In this document: piece by piece, positions 63,682-64,000 of the stretch | Numbering within the stretch: the first letter of the stretch is position 1 | How the letters are laid out: each line of letters begins with the position of its first letter | Assembly: GCA_037349105.1 (NCBI GenBank) | Contig: JAYJMM010000104.1 | Span: 2,080,001-2,144,000 of the forward strand | Direction: 5' to 3' | From: Limnomonas spitsbergensis | Lineage: Eukaryota; Chlorophyta; Chlorophyceae; Chlamydomonadales | DNA: 64,000 nt | Made by a program: the position numbers and the translations under genes | The notes under the pieces: generated by a model | Database searches by the model: none | Told to the model about the DNA's origin: nothing | Seen by the model: the letters and a program-made list of their open reading frames with translations, nothing else

Positions 63682-64000
63682 ATTGATGGAGGTCCAGTTC
63701 CGGGCCTGCCAAGGATTTCAGTCTACGTGCAGCCCATGACTTGCTTGCATAGCATGCTCTGTCTCATGCCATGGGTGTCCGCAAGGCCGCAACGTATTAC
63801 CCGCCTCCGGAATGGGCGGCCAGATTACATGACTTTGTGCGGGTGCCTCGTGGGCCAGTACACAGTGCGTGACATGGCGGCGGTGCTTTCCAATACCAGA
63901 TACGTGCGCTCAGCCGCCGCAGGTTTGCTGCAGCCCGTGTTTGATGGCCCCTAGATCGATGGGACACACGGCAAGCCCGTCTGCATGCCATCATCTTTGG

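Larger units (their letters stand above)
46251..64000. repeat. Tandem array of about 2.29-kb tRNA-Glu units, eight copies
   Basis: Units, measured from a shared GACTACAG, start at 46251, 48546, 51520, 53813, 56100, 58388, 60682 and 62976; the last is cut by the window end. Periods are 2287-2295 bp, except 2974 for the second unit, which holds an extra insertion. Neighbours are most alike: units 4 and 5 share private changes (for example ACGGCACCGTAG near 53710 and 55998), and units 6 to 8 share others (AACGCAACACGG). Each unit has one tRNA-Glu gene in a core of about 1 kb plus an inverted-arm segment of about 1.3 kb. Confidence 0.95.

Noticed and set aside
46251..64000. CRISPR-like array of repeats
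   Set aside because: The repeats are kilobase-sized with tRNA genes and no short spacer pattern; the genome is eukaryotic.

Overview
The window is nuclear DNA of a eukaryote. It has spliced genes with GT-AG introns, Ty3/gypsy and LINE retrotransposons, small inverted-repeat elements and tRNA genes with internal promoters. Gene style (many short exons, GC-rich coding, chromodomain gypsy elements, a plant/alga-like P450) suggests a green alga, chlorophyte or streptophyte. That is inference; no rRNA or organelle marker is present to prove it. Left third (1-25408): a nest of LTR retrotransposons. A giant minus-strand gypsy element encodes, in one frame of about 4,700 codons, gag-like sequence, three zinc knuckles, a protease-like site, a very long uncharacterised stretch, reverse transcriptase, RNase H, a complete-looking C5-cytosine DNA methyltransferase and the integrase N-terminus. 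Its integrase is split by a younger plus-strand chromovirus (4275-10249; identical 425-bp LTRs, 5-bp target duplication TCTGT). The rest of the integrase and a C-terminal PHD finger lie beyond it at 3075-4274. A second, broken chromovirus copy enters at the left edge (1-2186). Middle (25409-45780): a Stowaway-like MITE; a gene of about 16 exons for a coiled-coil protein with a C1q/TNF-like C-terminus (27407-36896), whose introns hold repeated duplications of exon/intron junctions and a striking 149-bp nested palindrome; a cytochrome P450 with all family motifs but two in-frame TAA codons and a frameshift (37689-41673); and a decayed LINE with inverted fragments (42121-44985). Right third (about 45780-64000): a tandem array of eight units with a 2287-2295-bp period, the last cut by the window edge. 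Each unit carries one tRNA-Glu(CTC) gene on the minus strand in a core of about 1 kb, joined to about 1.3 kb of sequence with long inverted arms that look like a foldback transposon. One unit (48546-51519) carries a further 685-bp insertion with 14-bp terminal inverted repeats and a TA duplication, which itself holds a tRNA-like A-box/B-box sequence and is related to the arms of the unit. tRNA copies differ at structurally important bases and in their RNA polymerase III terminators, so only some look functional. The two most interesting systems are the retrotransposon that carries both a DNA-methylation writer and a PHD reader, and the tRNA-bearing foldback tandem array.
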